The translations under genes were made by a program, and so were the position numbers. A stretch of DNA of 47,887 nt from CAIZIN01 sp964483025 (GTDB taxonomy: Bacteria > Patescibacteriota > Minisyncoccia > Phycocordibacterales > CAIZIN01). Shown one piece after another: positions 5,847-14,058 of the stretch. The notes beneath the pieces are model-generated. The model saw only the letters and a list, made by a program, of their open reading frames with translations. It was not told the DNA's origin and made no database searches. The DNA lies in NCBI GenBank assembly GCA_964483025.1, contig CAYZZT010000001.1, positions 1 to 47,887 of the forward strand, given 5' to 3'. How positions within the stretch are numbered: position 1 is the stretch's first letter; each line of letters starts with the position of its first letter.

Positions 5847-7088
5847 CTACTGCAAAAAAGGCTTAACATATTCATACAAAGAGTTTTGTTTGAGAAGAAA
5901 TGATGAGATGAGTATCTTTTTATCGGTGTTGATAAAGTCTTGTAAACTTTTTCCAGTTTCAGTATTTATTGCACGGCTAATATAAGTTGTTGTTAATGCA
6001 TTTATTTTTGAATTTCCACTTTCATCATTTACAGATACGATTAGTCCAATAAGATTATTGCTGGAATTAAAAATACCTCCCCCAGAAGAACCGTGTTGTC
6101 CAACTTTTGAAATACTTGTTTCAAATACATCAACATTGTTTCCTCCTAATGTGAATACATTTGTAATATTTATTACGTCTGCAACAAAATTTAAATATTT
6201 ACGAAGTGAAAGTGCTCCTAATGTACCAGCTGGATATCCAGCTACTAAAATTTTATTTCCAGAGCTTTGTTCTGTTAATGCTTCTGTATTTATGTTTGTG
6301 TGCGGAATATTTGAATCTAAATTTGTACCGTCAGTTTTTGAATTTATTGAAAGAAAAGCAAAATCATTTTCTCCTGTGCCTCGAGCACTTTGTGAAAAAA
6401 GAACGCTAGCATTTTTCTTTAACCAATCTTCATTAATATAAATTAGTGATGCTTTATATTTATCTGTTGCAATTTCTCCTTGTCGGATTACACAGTCTCT
6501 GTTTGGTATAAGATAATTTTCCGCAACATGTGCATTTGTTAAAATAATTCCTTTTTCTGATATGACGACACCACTACCCGTTGAGATAGAAACCATATTT
6601 CCTTTTGTAGATACACAAAAAATATTTATAACACTTTGTTTGGAATTATTATAAACATTAGTCCACTCACCTAAGGCTATTCCTCTATTTATCTCTTCTG
6701 TGATTTGTGGGAGCTCAATACTAGGAACTGGAAGATTTTTTAGTGATGGAGTTTCCTTTGCTTCTGGTTTTTTAACAGGAGTTGGTATTGGAGCTTTAGG
6801 AGGATTTCCTTTTGTGGTTTCAGTATTGATAGGCGGAATCTGTTTTAGTGTAGTAGAAATTTCTTTTTTAGGAATCGTTGGCTGTGTTTCAATTTTGTTT
6901 TTTGCAATATCAACATTTCTTTCTTCAATGTTTACAAAAATAGGGGTAGTATTTAATTGAATAGGAGTAGAAGTCGATTGATTTAGTTTTAAATCAATAT
7001 TATGTCCGACGAAGGTGAATGACCATGCGAGGACGGCTATTAAAACTCTAGAAAAGACTTGTCCAGCGATTTGTATTAAAGGTCCCAT
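5847..7088 (-). CDS. membrane-anchored trypsin-like serine protease
   Basis: 413 aa. An N-terminal hydrophobic helix (about 4-27) anchors or exports the protein. A long Pro/Lys/Thr-rich linker (about 38-125) follows, then a chymotrypsin-fold domain. The catalytic triad is visible: His187 in TNAHV, Asp242 in NDFAFL and Ser335 in GSSGGG. The substrate segment and the absence of a PDZ domain separate it from full DegP/HtrA; DegP-like envelope quality control or surface proteolysis is possible but not shown. Alone on the minus strand, convergent with comM. Confidence 0.85.
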   Translation of the reverse strand: MGPLIQIAGQVFSRVLIAVLAWSFTFVGHNIDLKLNQSTSTPIQLNTTPIFVNIEERNVDIAKNKIETQPTIPKKEISTTLKQIPPINTETTKGNPPKAPIPTPVKKPEAKETPSLKNLPVPSIELPQITEEINRGIALGEWTNVYNNSKQSVINIFCVSTKGNMVSISTGSGVVISEKGIILTNAHVAENYLIPNRDCVIRQGEIATDKYKASLIYINEDWLKKNASVLFSQSARGTGENDFAFLSINSKTDGTNLDSNIPHTNINTEALTEQSSGNKILVAGYPAGTLGALSLRKYLNFVADVINITNVFTLGGNNVDVFETSISKVGQHGSSGGGIFNSSNNLIGLIVSVNDESGNSKINALTTTYISRAINTETGKSLQDFINTDKKILISSFLLKQNSLYEYVKPFLQ

Positions 7089-7168
7089 AATTTGTAGCTT
7101 AATAATAAACTATAATATCCCTTTTGACAAATATTTTCAATATGGTATTGTTTTAGGGGAGAAAAATT

Positions 7169-7483
7169 ATGCTAGTAAGAATTAAAACAGAAACTGGGTC
7201 TATGTATGACTTTGGCATTACAAGTTCGAAGTATTCGGCTTTTGCCCAAGTCATTCTAGGCGGAAACACAAAATGGGAAATTTACCTCGTTTCAGGTAAG
7301 CTGGAAGAAGAGTCTCTTGAAGATATGTTTCTCGCCGAAGGTTGGGCAAAAGCCAGTCGCGATATTCGGGAATACATCGGGAAACTGAATATTCCGAAGT
7401 TCATTAACACGATGAAGCGTTTTGCATATCCGGGTATCAATCTGGAATACTATGTAGCGAATCATCGCATCCCCGTTAGCTAA
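7169..7483 (+). CDS. hypothetical small protein
   Basis: 104 aa, not recognised. Soluble, mixed alpha/beta, no signal peptide. ATG 7169 is preceded by AGGGGA (7155-7160), a good Shine-Dalgarno at about eight bases, which supports this start. The 3' end overlaps the left arm of an intrinsic terminator. Composition is less AT-rich than the neighbouring protease, like other accessory hypothetical genes in the window (8408, 11064, 18856). Confidence 0.65.
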   Translation: MLVRIKTETGSMYDFGITSSKYSAFAQVILGGNTKWEIYLVSGKLEEESLEDMFLAEGWAKASRDIREYIGKLNIPKFINTMKRFAYPGINLEYYVANHRIPVS

Positions 7484-7494
7484 GGCTGACGGGG
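7471..7494 (+). terminator. intrinsic terminator overlapping a stop codon
   Basis: CCCCGTTAGC pairs with GCTGACGGGG (10 bp, loop TAAG), then TTTTCTTTTT. Confidence 0.88.
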
Positions 7495-7545
7495 TTTTCT
7501 TTTTGGGGGTTTTTTGGTATAGTACTTGCAATTATCGACACCGTT

Positions 7546-7715
7546 TGTGTCATTTCCGTGAAGACGGGAATCCAGTCTGTAATTCGAGACTTGTGTCACA
7601 CATAATTTCTTGCTAGAAATTTGTGCGACTCCGTCTCAGCTCGACAGCCTGCGACCGTGGAATCTGGTACCCACCAGATTCCACCCCCGCATTCGCGAGG
7701 ATGACAGAAAGTGAG
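7546..7715. repeat. composite dispersed repeat
   Basis: A GTCATTTCCGTGAAGACGGG arm at the left, a middle part with TCAGCTCGACAGCCTGCG, a short inverted repeat GGAATCTGGT/ACCAGATTCC, and a CCCCGCATTCGCGAGGATGA arm at the right. The same order recurs at 12235-12520, 40215-40465 and inside recJ (40964-41135). Confidence 0.7.
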
Positions 7716-7728
7716 TTTTTAATTATTT

Positions 7729-7799
7729 GCGGGTATAGTTTAATGGTAGAATGACACACTTCCAATGTGTAGATTCGGGTTCGATTCCCGGTACCCGCA
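7729..7799 (+). tRNA. tRNA-Gly (anticodon UCC)
   Basis: Acceptor GCGGGTA/TACCCGC, D arm GTTTAATGGTAGAAT, anticodon stem ACACA/TGTGT around loop CTTCCAA (anticodon TCC), T arm with loop TTCGATT, and discriminator A. CCA is not encoded. The 3' acceptor strand is also the outer part of a 26-bp inverted repeat running downstream. Confidence 0.95.
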
Positions 7800-8025
7800 C
7801 AAATAGAAAATACTTCCTTCGGGAAGTATTTTCTATTTGTGCGGGTAAGCAAGCAAAGAGTTTTGCTTGCGTCCGGGAATCGAAAGCCAGAATAAAATTT
7901 TCTAGCAAGAAAAATTCATGAGGCGGGGTCGCGAGCAGATTTTTGCGACGGCAAAAATCTGACTTGTGACCGATGTCCCGGTACATCAGAAAAATATTTG
8001 TAGCCGATGTCCCGGTATCCGCACA
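7792..8025. repeat. inverted and direct partial copies of the tRNA-Gly 3' end
   Basis: Positions 7792-7817 (including the acceptor 3' strand) are perfectly complementary to 7822-7847. The inverted copy is then broken by a 25-base GCAAGC hairpin and resumes with CCGGGAATCGAA (~7872-7884), the complement of the T arm. Direct fragments follow, GATGTCCCGGTACA (~7972) and GATGTCCCGGTATCCGCACA (~8005-8024). Another hairpin lies at 7937-7962. These could be tRNA remnants or attachment-site traces. No gene is seen in 7800-8072. Confidence 0.65.
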
Positions 8026-8029
8026 AAAA

Positions 8030-8054
8030 AACACCAAGACCTTGCCTTGGTGTT
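8030..8054. terminator. bidirectional terminator
   Basis: AACACCAAG pairs with CTTGGTGTT, with A and T runs on both sides. It serves the tRNA region rightward and the small minus-strand gene leftward. Confidence 0.85.
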
Positions 8055-8072
8055 TTTTTTAATCTTTTTTGA

Positions 8073-8306
8073 TTATGGTTGCTCTCTATATTTTTTGCTG
8101 TCGATCTCATCTTTAATTTCTTGCTCGTTTAAGATGATACCTCCGGGTCCTACAGCTCTTGCTGTTCCTGGACCTCCCATTCCCACTGCTTGAGAATCGC
8201 TTATCTCAGACTCTACTATTGGATCTGTTAACTCCTCTTCTTTAACTGGCTCTTGATTTGGCGGAGTTGCCTTTGGCCCCATCCCCATCATTGAAAAAAA
8301 TGACAT
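8073..8306 (-). CDS. small hypothetical Gly/Met-rich acidic protein
   Basis: 77 aa, not recognised. The N-terminus is Met/Gly-rich, the middle is acidic (EEEL, ESEIS), a Gly-rich stretch (GMGGPGTARAVGPGG) follows, and the tail is charged. It is probably disordered. Support is a full frame that ends directly before the bidirectional terminator and divergence from the ClpP-like gene. Coding status is moderately certain. Confidence 0.45.
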   Translation of the reverse strand: MSFFSMMGMGPKATPPNQEPVKEEELTDPIVESEISDSQAVGMGGPGTARAVGPGGIILNEQEIKDEIDSKKYREQP

Positions 8307-8407
8307 ACTTGACTTTTTTGTTATTAATTGTTAAATTACATCCAGAACGAGTGTCCAGATTACTTAATTGTATCAACAAACAAACAAAAAACAACAAGGA
8401 GGTAAAA

Positions 8408-8971
8408 ATGAGAAAATTGCAGATGGCCTTGAATGACCAGCAAATTATTCTTCGTAGGAACATTGACAACAGAGTTGTCACAGAAATGTGTTTCTTAATT
8501 GATCAGATGGTTCAGGCGGAAGTTAAAAAAGCTGAATTATTTATCAATTGTTATGGTGGTCTAGTTGAAGATGCTCTGCATCTCTGCGACGCCATCACAA
8601 GTAGTGGAATCGAGTTTACCGCTGTGGTAACTGCAAATTGTCAATCTTGTGCCGTGGCAGTTTTACAGGTGTGCACGTCACGATTTGCGTACCCTAACGC
8701 GACTTTGATGGTTCACGAAGTTGAAATGGAACACTCAACTGTCCTTCACCGGTCAAAGAGTTTGGAGACATATCAAGATGAGATTGCTTTCAAATATCAA
8801 AGAATCCAAGATTTAGATACGAGGATCAAGCAAATATTGTGCTCTCGTCTGAGCTCGGATAGGACGTTGTTTGGCAGTTATTATGTGGAAGGCAACCATT
8901 TTAGTTCCGAAGTTGCTTTACAGATAGGGCTTATTGATAAAATCGTTTACCCCGTCGCTTCCAAAGCCTAA
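8408..8971 (+). CDS. ClpP-like (crotonase-fold) protein
   Basis: 187 aa. AAGGAGG at about eight bases before ATG 8408 fixes this start over earlier in-frame codons. The fold follows ClpP: FINCYGG corresponds to the oxyanion region, Ser80 in NCQSCAV aligns with the catalytic Ser, and His103 in LMVHEV aligns with the catalytic His. The position of the catalytic Asp appears to be Gly162 (EGNHFSSEVA versus RDFFMSADEA of the clpP at 18070), so activity may be altered. It is short of the N-terminal part that docks ClpX. It could be a regulatory or inactive ClpP paralogue. Its terminator overlaps the stop. Confidence 0.72.
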   Translation: MRKLQMALNDQQIILRRNIDNRVVTEMCFLIDQMVQAEVKKAELFINCYGGLVEDALHLCDAITSSGIEFTAVVTANCQSCAVAVLQVCTSRFAYPNATLMVHEVEMEHSTVLHRSKSLETYQDEIAFKYQRIQDLDTRIKQILCSRLSSDRTLFGSYYVEGNHFSSEVALQIGLIDKIVYPVASKA

Positions 8972-8989
8972 TCCTCACCGGTTAGGCTT
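8964..8989 (+). terminator. intrinsic terminator
   Basis: AAGCCTAA/TTAGGCTT followed by a T run, overlapping the stop codon. A near copy lies at 9222-9252. Confidence 0.82.
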
Positions 8990-8995
8990 TTTTCA

Positions 8996-9024
8996 TTGAC
9001 ACATTTTGTCGATAGTGTTATAAA
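8996..9024 (+). promoter_or_regulatory. sigma70-type promoter
   Basis: TTGACA (8996-9001), 17-base spacer, TATAAA (9019-9024). The ATG at 9035 is 10 bases after the -10 box, so the mRNA has almost no leader. This argues against a start at TTG 8996. Confidence 0.8.
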
Positions 9025-9034
9025 TGTTGACAGA

Positions 9035-9229
9035 ATGAATGAAAATCTGTTTGAGCCTGCGTGCGATGTCTTGTCTGAGCTGGGAGGGCCTGTTGTAAAA
9101 ACAGGCATTCAACTGCTTAAGTCCGAGGAGGGAATAGCTCTTCAAAAGAGGTGTGAAGACGGCGAAATCGATGAAGCCGAATTTGCCAAGCTTTTCCGTA
9201 GTCTAATATTCATGAAATTACAAGCCTAA
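9035..9229 (+). CDS. hypothetical 64-aa protein
   Basis: 64 aa, helical and acidic, not recognised. The start is chosen from the consensus promoter that ends 10 bases upstream. It carries its own terminator, a near duplicate of that of the preceding ClpP-like gene (CCTAA...CCTCACCGGTTAGG), suggesting the unit arose by local duplication or cassette capture. No membrane segment. Confidence 0.6.
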   Translation: MNENLFEPACDVLSELGGPVVKTGIQLLKSEEGIALQKRCEDGEIDEAEFAKLFRSLIFMKLQA

Positions 9230-9252
9230 CCCTCACCGGTTAGGTCTTTTTT
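9222..9252 (+). terminator. intrinsic terminator
   Basis: CCTAAC/GTTAGG stem with an eight-base loop, then a T-rich run. Confidence 0.75.
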
Positions 9253-9297
9253 TCTTTGGTTTTGTTTTTCCAAACTTTCTGCTATTATTCTACCACT

Positions 9298-10125
9298 ATG
9301 ATTCATAAATATTGTTATTTTCAGGGTGCCATTACTCAGTTTGATAAGGCTCACATATCACTAAATGATCTCGGGGTCCTTCGTGGTTATGGAGTTTTTG
9401 ATTTTTATAGGTCATACAATGGCAAACCTTTTTATTTAAAAGAGCATTATGCTCGTTTTCAAAACTCAGCTAGAAGCATTGGCCTTACTGTACCGGTTTC
9501 ATTTAAGAATTTTGAAAAAATTACTCTAGATTTATTAAAGAAAAATAAAGTAAAAGATGCAAGTTTCAGGGCTGTATTACTTGGAGGGCCGGTTCAAAAT
9601 AGTTTAGCTCCGGCCAGGCCAACTTTTTATATTCTTAATGAAGAGGCATATGCACCGACAGACGAACAAGCAAAAAATGGAGTGAGTTTAATGGTGCATG
9701 AATATCTCCGCTATATTCCAGAAGCAAAAACAACAAATTATATGGAGGCCGTGAAGATGCAGAAAGAAAAAATAAAACAAAAAGCCTATGAGATTTTGTA
9801 TGTTTTAAATGGAGAGGTTTTGGAATGTTCCACAAGCAATATTTTTATGATAAAAGGTAAGCATCTTGTAACACCAAAGAAAAATATTCTAAAAGGAATT
9901 ACGAGAAAAGTTATTTTGAAAATTGCGAAGAAGGATTTTATAATAGAGGAGAGAGATGTAGAAATTTATGAGCTTCTTTTGGCTGATGAAGTATTTATTT
10001 CTGGTACGAATAAGGAAATCCTTCCTATTGTAAAAGTTGGAAAGAAAGTTATTGGAAATGGAAAAGTGGGGGAGAAGACAAAATTATTGATGAAACTTTG
10101 GAAGGACATAACACATAACATATAA
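9298..10125 (+). CDS. class IV PLP aminotransferase (branched-chain or D-amino-acid type)
   Basis: 275 aa, near the family length. The fold-type IV motifs are in order: RGYGVFDFYRSYNG near the N-terminus, the PLP lysine in AKTTNY (about residues 143-149), and the EVLECSTSNIF motif binding the cofactor phosphate (about 176-187). Reactions in the family are branched-chain amino acid transamination (IlvE), D-alanine transamination and aminodeoxychorismate lyase; the sequence by eye does not separate them. ATG 9298 is chosen because MIHKYCYF aligns with family starts; the codons at 9256-9297 overlap the preceding terminator. No biosynthetic neighbours are present. Confidence 0.85.
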   Translation: MIHKYCYFQGAITQFDKAHISLNDLGVLRGYGVFDFYRSYNGKPFYLKEHYARFQNSARSIGLTVPVSFKNFEKITLDLLKKNKVKDASFRAVLLGGPVQNSLAPARPTFYILNEEAYAPTDEQAKNGVSLMVHEYLRYIPEAKTTNYMEAVKMQKEKIKQKAYEILYVLNGEVLECSTSNIFMIKGKHLVTPKKNILKGITRKVILKIAKKDFIIEERDVEIYELLLADEVFISGTNKEILPIVKVGKKVIGNGKVGEKTKLLMKLWKDITHNI

Positions 10126-10130
10126 CTTGT

Positions 10131-10203
10131 GTCATTCCCGCGGAGGCGGGAATCCATGAATTAAATACTACAGACTGGATTCCCGCCTCCGCGGGAATGA
10201 CAG
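10131..10203. repeat. paired inverted REP element
   Basis: GTCATTCCCGCGGAGGCGGG and its inverted partner enclose about 25 bases, giving a large hairpin with smaller hairpins at each arm. A similar pair lies at 24207-24310. Confidence 0.8.
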
Positions 10204-10212
10204 TCGATAAGC

Positions 10213-10238
10213 AAAAAATCGCCGTTAGGCGATTTTTT
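10213..10238 (-). terminator. terminator of the HU gene
   Basis: AAAAAATCGCC/GGCGATTTTTT with a four-base loop; reads as an intrinsic terminator in both directions. Confidence 0.88.
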
Positions 10239-10259
10239 GATTTTTCCCTCGAGAGAAAA

Positions 10260-10532
10260 TTACTTAACTGCTTCTTTAAGCGCCTTAGCCGGTCGGAATT
10301 TTGGCACTCTCATAGCAGGAACTTTGATAGATTCGCCTGTTCGTGGGTTTCTTGCGTCACGTGCAGCACGATGCTTTACTGAAAAAATACCCAATCCTGC
10401 GATAGAAACCTCGTCGCCAGATTTAAGTGTTTTAACAATAGATTCAAGAATAGTATCCACAACCTGCTCAGCCTGTACTTTTGTACCGCCAACCACGCCG
10501 TGAACCGCTTCTACAATTCCTTGTTTATTCAT
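10260..10532 (-). CDS. hup: HU-family nucleoid DNA-binding protein
   Basis: 90 aa, the standard HU length. The N-terminal helical dimerisation part (about 1-45) precedes the conserved GDEVSIAGLGIFSV strand. The arm carries the R-N-P-R-T-G motif (ARNPRTGESIKVPA) whose Pro intercalates into DNA, and the C-terminal VPKFRPAKALKEAV helix is typical. HU bends and compacts DNA as a dimer. Single gene with its own terminator. Confidence 0.96.
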   Translation of the reverse strand: MNKQGIVEAVHGVVGGTKVQAEQVVDTILESIVKTLKSGDEVSIAGLGIFSVKHRAARDARNPRTGESIKVPAMRVPKFRPAKALKEAVK

Positions 10533-10654
10533 TTTATTTACTGTGAAATTGATAATGAAATTCGACCGTCGATTGCCCCCTGTGCGTCAACAAAGAGTGA
10601 ATCGTCTAACTATCATTATATTACAACGTTTTTTCGATGCAACTATTTCAGCAC

Positions 10655-10683
10655 TTGACAATAATTATGTAGTATGCTACAAT
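10655..10683 (+). promoter_or_regulatory. sigma70-type promoter
   Basis: TTGACA (10655-10660), 17-base spacer, TACAAT (10678-10683). It would drive the genes at 10782 and 11064 with a ~90-base leader. Confidence 0.75.
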
Positions 10684-10781
10684 TAGTAAGGAATATCGCT
10701 TTAAGTGGACATTTAAATGCCAGAATATGGCTATAAATGGTCATCTGGGGCGATGTTTTCTTTGACAGAAATCGAAAAAAA

Positions 10782-11024
10782 ATGAACAAAATCACTAAGA
10801 CTGAACTTGTGATGGTGGCCATTGCCTTCATCATCCTCGGTACCATCTATGGTATCTGGCGTATCCAAACGTCTGAAGACAATCTCGTCCCAAGCACCTC
10901 GGTGCAGAAGGTCGAGAAGAAACAGCGGGTAGAGAAGCCTGCTGAGAAACCGGCAGAAAAACCGGCTGAGAAAGAAGAAGGATTTGTTGGTACCGGCTCT
11001 CCCGGCATCACTTTCAATCCGTAA
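10782..11024 (+). CDS. single-pass membrane protein with EKPA repeats
   Basis: 80 aa from ATG 10782, not recognised. One transmembrane helix (about residues 7-26) is followed by a Lys/Glu/Pro-rich spacer with AEKP repeated in tandem (about 53-66) and a Gly-rich C-terminus. The repeats look like a periplasm- or wall-spanning linker. Forty bases separate it from the secreted protein at 11064, and it shares the promoter at 10655, so the two are probably co-transcribed. Confidence 0.55.
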   Translation: MNKITKTELVMVAIAFIILGTIYGIWRIQTSEDNLVPSTSVQKVEKKQRVEKPAEKPAEKPAEKEEGFVGTGSPGITFNP

Positions 11025-11063
11025 ACAAAAACAACACAAACAACACAACGAAAGAAACACAGA

Positions 11064-12116
11064 ATGAAAACGATTAAATTTACAGCAACGCTTATTCTCG
11101 CCTTTGGTCTCATTAACATCGGTTTTGCACAAACGTCTACTGGCGGTGGTGCTAGTGGAGGTGGACCAATCACTCCGCCGACCGTCGTACCCGAAGAATT
11201 GCACATCGGTAGCCAGTCCGAACTTCGTAGTTGGGCTTGCAGTCAAGTCTGTGGTGGAAACATTCAGATCTACGGTGAGCCTGTGATGTGGGACTCGCTA
11301 ATGCAAACCTACTTCGACATCCAAGGATCATTGGCGGACAATGTCGTGAAGCGTCTCGCAGCAGTTTCTTTTTATGTTCGAGTTTCGGACAGAGAGAAAT
11401 CGCTTGGTACCTTCGCTACACTGTACAACAAAGAGCATATGACGCTCTTCTATGGTTACGAACCCGCAACCGTGTCTGAAGAAGGCAAGATTGTTTGGGA
11501 GAAAGATATTGATCTGAATGAGATGACATACGAGGTGCCGATTTACGTCGGTCAGAATATCACATCAGCACATGTCCGTACTGACAACGGTTGGGATAAC
11601 GTCACTGTGAATGATGGGTGGATTTACTTCCCGAGTGAATATGCTGGTGCGGATGGTGAATTGGTTCTTTGGGATGGTAGTCGGGAAATTTGGTATTCGC
11701 TTTCGAGTGGTGCCATAATTCCAGGCTACATTATATCGGGTTCAGTCGGTGTTACGTTATCCGATTACCAAAGTTTCTCGGATGAAGGTTATCTGAGCAC
11801 AAGTCCGCTCTATGTCGGGGTTAAAGGTTACGTTGGTGAGAATCATAAAGCACCGGTTGCCTCTGTGAAGGTGACATCAACCCGTGCAGTCAAGTTTGCC
11901 TGTTCTATCACCAAGATAATGGTGAATGGCGGGATGGAAGTTCCTGTTCTGAGTGGTTGGATATTTAGCAACGGCGGTAACGACAAAATGCCGATCTCGC
12001 TTCTTCCGGGTCAGTGGGTGACATTGACTCTGACACCAGGCGATTATACCTTCGGCCCAGACACCGAAATCTATAACGAACCGGCACCGGTGATTATCGG
12101 TGGCGAGAGGGGATAA
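11064..12116 (+). CDS. secreted beta-rich protein of unknown function
   Basis: 350 aa. A Sec signal peptide covers about residues 1-22 (hydrophobic core, cleavage likely after GFAQ or nearby), followed by a Gly-rich stretch and then many short beta strands rich in W, Y, G and T. One Cys pair (ACSQVC) may form a disulfide. The A/C-rich leader carries CGAAAG. No enzymatic motif is recognised; a surface or adhesion role is possible. Base composition is more GC-rich than rny next to it. Ends at a strong terminator. Confidence 0.7.
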   Translation: MKTIKFTATLILAFGLINIGFAQTSTGGGASGGGPITPPTVVPEELHIGSQSELRSWACSQVCGGNIQIYGEPVMWDSLMQTYFDIQGSLADNVVKRLAAVSFYVRVSDREKSLGTFATLYNKEHMTLFYGYEPATVSEEGKIVWEKDIDLNEMTYEVPIYVGQNITSAHVRTDNGWDNVTVNDGWIYFPSEYAGADGELVLWDGSREIWYSLSSGAIIPGYIISGSVGVTLSDYQSFSDEGYLSTSPLYVGVKGYVGENHKAPVASVKVTSTRAVKFACSITKIMVNGGMEVPVLSGWIFSNGGNDKMPISLLPGQWVTLTLTPGDYTFGPDTEIYNEPAPVIIGGERG

Positions 12117-12143
12117 AAACCCTAAGTTTAGTACAAATCAAAA

Positions 12144-12173
12144 ACCACCGGGTTGCGCAAGCGACCCGGTGGT
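12144..12173 (+). terminator. intrinsic terminator
   Basis: ACCACCGGGT pairs with ACCCGGTGGT (10 bp) and is followed by ATTTCTTT. Confidence 0.85.
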
Positions 12174-12179
12174 ATTTCT

Positions 12180-12520
12180 TTGTATTTGTTTTGAATTTAA
12201 TATTTTGGATTTTGATATTGTTTCGAATTTCGAGCTTCGTGCTTCGGATTTAATACAAACTAACTTGGATCTCCGGGATTACCCACAAGTATTTTTCTGC
12301 TAAAAAATCTTCTGGGCACAACTCGCCCAAAAGTATTTTTCTGCTGAAAAATCTTTTCGTCATGCCTCAGCTCGACAGCTTCCGGCCTTGCGTTCGGGTC
12401 ACGTATAATTTCTTGTTAGAAATTTACTCGACCCCGACTCAGTCGCCTTCGCTCCTTCCGTCTTTCAATCTGATACCCATCAGATTGAACCCATCCCGAC
12501 TTCACGAGGATGACAGAAAA
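12180..12520. repeat. composite dispersed repeat, long form
   Basis: A TTTCGAATTTCGAGCTTCGTG segment (also at ~42570), two tandem copies of AAGTATTTTTCTGCTGAAAA, then TCATGCCTCAGCTCGACAGC, an inverted TCTGATACCCATCAGA, and a terminal GACTTCACGAGGATGACAGA arm. This is a mosaic of modules also found at 7546, 30060, 40215 and in recJ. No gene seen. Confidence 0.65.
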
Positions 12521-12527
12521 GATGGGA

Positions 12528-14054
12528 TTATCTTGCGTAGTCGATGATGCGTGTTTCGCGGATAGCTGTAACTTTAATTTCTCCCGGATATTTTAGCTCC
12601 TGCTCAATTCTAAGCGCTACATTTCTAGCAAGTTCTTTTGTTTCCACATCACCCATAGCACTAGGATTTATAAATATTCGAATTTCTCGTCCAGCTTGCA
12701 AAGCATATGCTTTTTCAACACCTTCAAATCCTGTTGCAATTTTTTCCAAATCTTCAAGTCTCTTTATATAATTTTCAACACTATCTCGTCTTGCACCTGG
12801 TCGTGAACCAGAAATAGAGTCAGCAACTTGAACAATAATACTTTCAACAGTTTCAAAAGGATATTCTTCGTGATGAGCTTGCATTGCCTTCACAACATCT
12901 TCACTCACATTAAACTTCTGAAGAATTCTTCTTCCAATTTCTACATGTGAGCCAGCAACTTCATGGTCTACAGCTTTTCCAATATCATGAAGAAGCGCAC
13001 CTGCTTTTGTTGTTTGAACATTTGCCCCCATTTCTTGTGCAATCATTCCTGCAATATGCGTCATTTCAATAGAGTGTTGAAGAACATTTTGTCCATAACT
13101 TGTCCGGAAATATAATCTTCCCAAAATACCAAGTAATCGTGGGTCGAGATTGAACACTCCCACTTCGTATGCTGCTTGTTCTCCTTTCTCTTTAATTATT
13201 TTATTGATTTCAAGTTTTGCTTTTTCAATCATTTCCTCAATTTTTGCTGGCTGAATTCTTCCATCAAGAATTAAGTTTTCAAGTGCAAGCCGAGCAACCT
13301 GTCTTCGGATAGGGTCGAATGAAGAAATTGTGATAGCTCCCGGAGTATCATCCACAATAAGTTCAACGCCAGACATTCTCTCGAATGTTTTAATGTTTCG
13401 TCCTTCTTTTCCAATCACTTTACCTTTTATTTCATCACTTGGAATATTTACATGTGTTGTAAATACATCTGATGAAACAGAATTTCCATATCTTTGAATA
13501 CATGTAGCTAAAATATCTTTTGCTTGTTTTTCAATTTTTTCTTGGCCTGTCATTTCAAGCTTTTGCATTCGAATTGCAAGATCTTCCTCAGACTGTTTTT
13601 CTATAATTTTGAAAAGTTCTTGCTTTCCCTCTTCTTTTGTAAGGCCAGCAATTTTTTCAATTTCACCTATTTTTTGTGCTTCAATTTCTGATATTTTCAA
13701 AAGTTCTGCTTCAATTTCAGCATTTTTTTGCTTCATATTATCAGCTTCTTGATCAATATCCACCTGTCTTTTGTCCAAAAGAGACTCTTTGTTTATAAGG
13801 CGCTCTTCTGTTTTTAATAATTTCTCTTCTTTTTCTTTTTGCTCTTCACGGGCAGATTTTGCTAATTCAATAGCATTTTTTTCTGCCTCAAGTGTGATTT
13901 TTTTGGCTTCTTCTCGCGCTCCCAAAAGCATTTCTTTGATGTCTAGCTCCATAGAACCTTTCTTTCCTAAAGAAATGATGAGACGCAAAAAATAACCAAC
14001 GATGACCCCAATGAGTCCCGCGAGGGCTAAGAATATGATTACTTTTAATGTCAT
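12528..14054 (-). CDS. rny: ribonuclease Y
   Basis: 508 aa, full length. N-terminal membrane helix (about 2-28), long Glu/Lys coiled coil (about 40-185), KH RNA-binding domain with GKVIGKEGRNIKTFE (about 200-265), and an HD phosphohydrolase domain with LLHDIGKAVDHE (about 325-420) that binds two metals. RNase Y is a membrane-bound endoribonuclease that starts mRNA decay. Its predicted leader contains a perfect 16-bp palindrome (14059-14074). It ends among dispersed repeats, with no strong terminator seen in its direction. Confidence 0.96.
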   Translation of the reverse strand: MTLKVIIFLALAGLIGVIVGYFLRLIISLGKKGSMELDIKEMLLGAREEAKKITLEAEKNAIELAKSAREEQKEKEEKLLKTEERLINKESLLDKRQVDIDQEADNMKQKNAEIEAELLKISEIEAQKIGEIEKIAGLTKEEGKQELFKIIEKQSEEDLAIRMQKLEMTGQEKIEKQAKDILATCIQRYGNSVSSDVFTTHVNIPSDEIKGKVIGKEGRNIKTFERMSGVELIVDDTPGAITISSFDPIRRQVARLALENLILDGRIQPAKIEEMIEKAKLEINKIIKEKGEQAAYEVGVFNLDPRLLGILGRLYFRTSYGQNVLQHSIEMTHIAGMIAQEMGANVQTTKAGALLHDIGKAVDHEVAGSHVEIGRRILQKFNVSEDVVKAMQAHHEEYPFETVESIIVQVADSISGSRPGARRDSVENYIKRLEDLEKIATGFEGVEKAYALQAGREIRIFINPSAMGDVETKELARNVALRIEQELKYPGEIKVTAIRETRIIDYAR

Positions 14055-14058
14055 TTGT

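Noticed and set aside
8073..8306. Dismissing the minus-strand 77-aa frame as a shadow
   Set aside because: Kept with modest confidence because it does not overlap the ClpP-like gene from its true start and ends at a bidirectional terminator.
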